From contig CAOLNK010000012.1 in assembly GCA_948477625.1 (NCBI GenBank), positions 1 to 13,475 of the forward strand: DNA of 13,475 nucleotides, written 5' to 3'. This document shows positions 13,204 through 13,475 of this stretch, piece after piece; position 1 is the stretch's first letter, and each line of letters begins with the position of its first letter. The notes below the pieces were generated by a model. The model was given only the letters and a program-made list of their open reading frames with translations, made no database searches and was not told the origin of the DNA. The translations under genes and the position numbers were made by a program. The DNA is from an uncultured Candidatus Saccharibacteria bacterium. Lineage in GTDB: Bacteria > Patescibacteriota > Saccharimonadia > Saccharimonadales > Saccharimonadaceae.

Positions 13204-13431
13204 CTACATGTCTAATACAGTACTAAGGCAGCGGAGGGAGAGGCCGTACCAACGCTCATCCGGGCCACTTGATGCACTGACTGTAGTAGCTTTAAAGTCG
13301 ATATTATAAGCAGTGGCAGAGATAATTGAAGTATAATCAATTGCTCGTGATGACCAAATACTGCCCCACTGCCCAGTATATCTGAAAGTAGCACCACTAA
13401 CACCAGGCAAATTTATGAACCCGCTGCGCAC
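13204..13431 (-). pseudogene. Second 5'-truncated FISUMP-like surface-protein fragment, inverted
   Basis: The frame gives about 75 residues parallel to the fragment at 27-275: FVRSG, then SIWSSR, and the C-terminal RWYGLSLRCLSTVLDM. The frame opens at a GTG with no SD, and an in-frame TAA lies 15 nt upstream, so it is not an intact gene. The first 16 nt (13421-13436) and the last 37 nt including the stop (13202-13238) are identical to the left fragment, while the interior of about 182 bp differs strongly. Both fragments point into the window. It may be a silent sequence cassette for a full-length surface gene elsewhere, or simply decay after duplication. Confidence 0.55.
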
Positions 13432-13438
13432 GAAGTAA

Positions 13439-13472
13439 AGACCTTAGCGTTTTTTAATTTTTGTTAAGGTCT
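13439..13472. repeat. Inverted repeat just upstream of the right fragment
   Basis: AGACCTTA (13439-13446) and TAAGGTCT (13465-13472) form a perfect 8-bp stem with an 18-nt AT-rich loop. It ends two bases from where similarity to the left fragment begins, and one arm contains the TAA that closes the frame. It could be a terminator of an upstream gene outside the window, or a junction left by recombination. Confidence 0.45.
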
Positions 13473-13475
13473 AAT

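Noticed and set aside
1..13475. TGA read as glycine, as in Gracilibacteria and SR1
   Set aside because: Several genes end in TGA with ATGA overlaps into the next gene, and no frame continues sensibly through these codons.
1..13475. CRISPR arrays, tRNA or rRNA genes, insertion sequences
   Set aside because: No regularly spaced direct repeats, tRNA-like T-arm sequences or transposase genes were seen in the intergenic regions; all gaps are shorter than about 200 bp.

Overview
The window looks like a piece of chromosome from a Patescibacteria/CPR bacterium, most likely Candidatus Saccharibacteria (TM7). The reasons are a compact genome with short intergenic gaps, full-length EF-Tu and a separate ribosomal protein S10 gene, FemAB-type peptidoglycan bridge enzymes, many small proteins of unknown function, and two fragments resembling the C-terminal part of the FISUMP-type (Fibrobacter succinogenes major paralogous) domain. 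This assignment rests on recognition and is not proven. The standard bacterial code fits: several genes end in TGA inside ATGA overlaps, so TGA is not read as glycine.

Layout from left to right. (1) Positions 1-275 hold a 5'-truncated surface-protein fragment on the + strand. (2) Positions 324-1204 form a single-gene unit: a strong promoter, a palindrome at the transcription start, a two-TM coiled-coil protein and two terminators. (3) Positions 1229-3156 hold three minus-strand genes: a small membrane protein, a GalU-like nucleotidyltransferase and an HdeD/DUF308 membrane protein. (4) Positions 3235-4156 form a second single-gene + strand unit encoding an unrecognised soluble protein. (5) Positions 4157-10021 are a tight minus-strand operon, read in the order MurF-like ligase, alpha/beta hydrolase with a basic repetitive tail, DegT-type PLP aminotransferase, and two FemAB-family transferases. 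The first four genes overlap and the fifth follows after 46 bp. (6) Positions 10028-13137 hold rpsJ, a CDF metal exporter and tuf on the minus strand; each has its own candidate promoter, and rpsJ and tuf also have clear terminators. (7) Positions 13204-13431 hold a second surface-protein fragment in inverted orientation.

The five-gene operon looks like a cell-envelope module. FemAB enzymes add amino acids to peptidoglycan stem peptides from aminoacyl-tRNA, the MurF-like ligase has the ATP-dependent amide ligase core, and the aminotransferase and hydrolase could make or trim a small building block. The product is unknown. GalU, which makes UDP-glucose, also fits envelope or glycan synthesis.

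The most unusual signals are: two envelope-protein fragments with nearly identical ends and different interiors, in opposite orientation at the two ends of the window (possible silent cassettes); a consensus promoter firing antisense from the gap between the two FemAB genes, with the same 15-bp palindrome type at its start as the promoter at 324-352; and several -10 boxes placed about 6 bases before an ATG, which predicts leaderless mRNAs.
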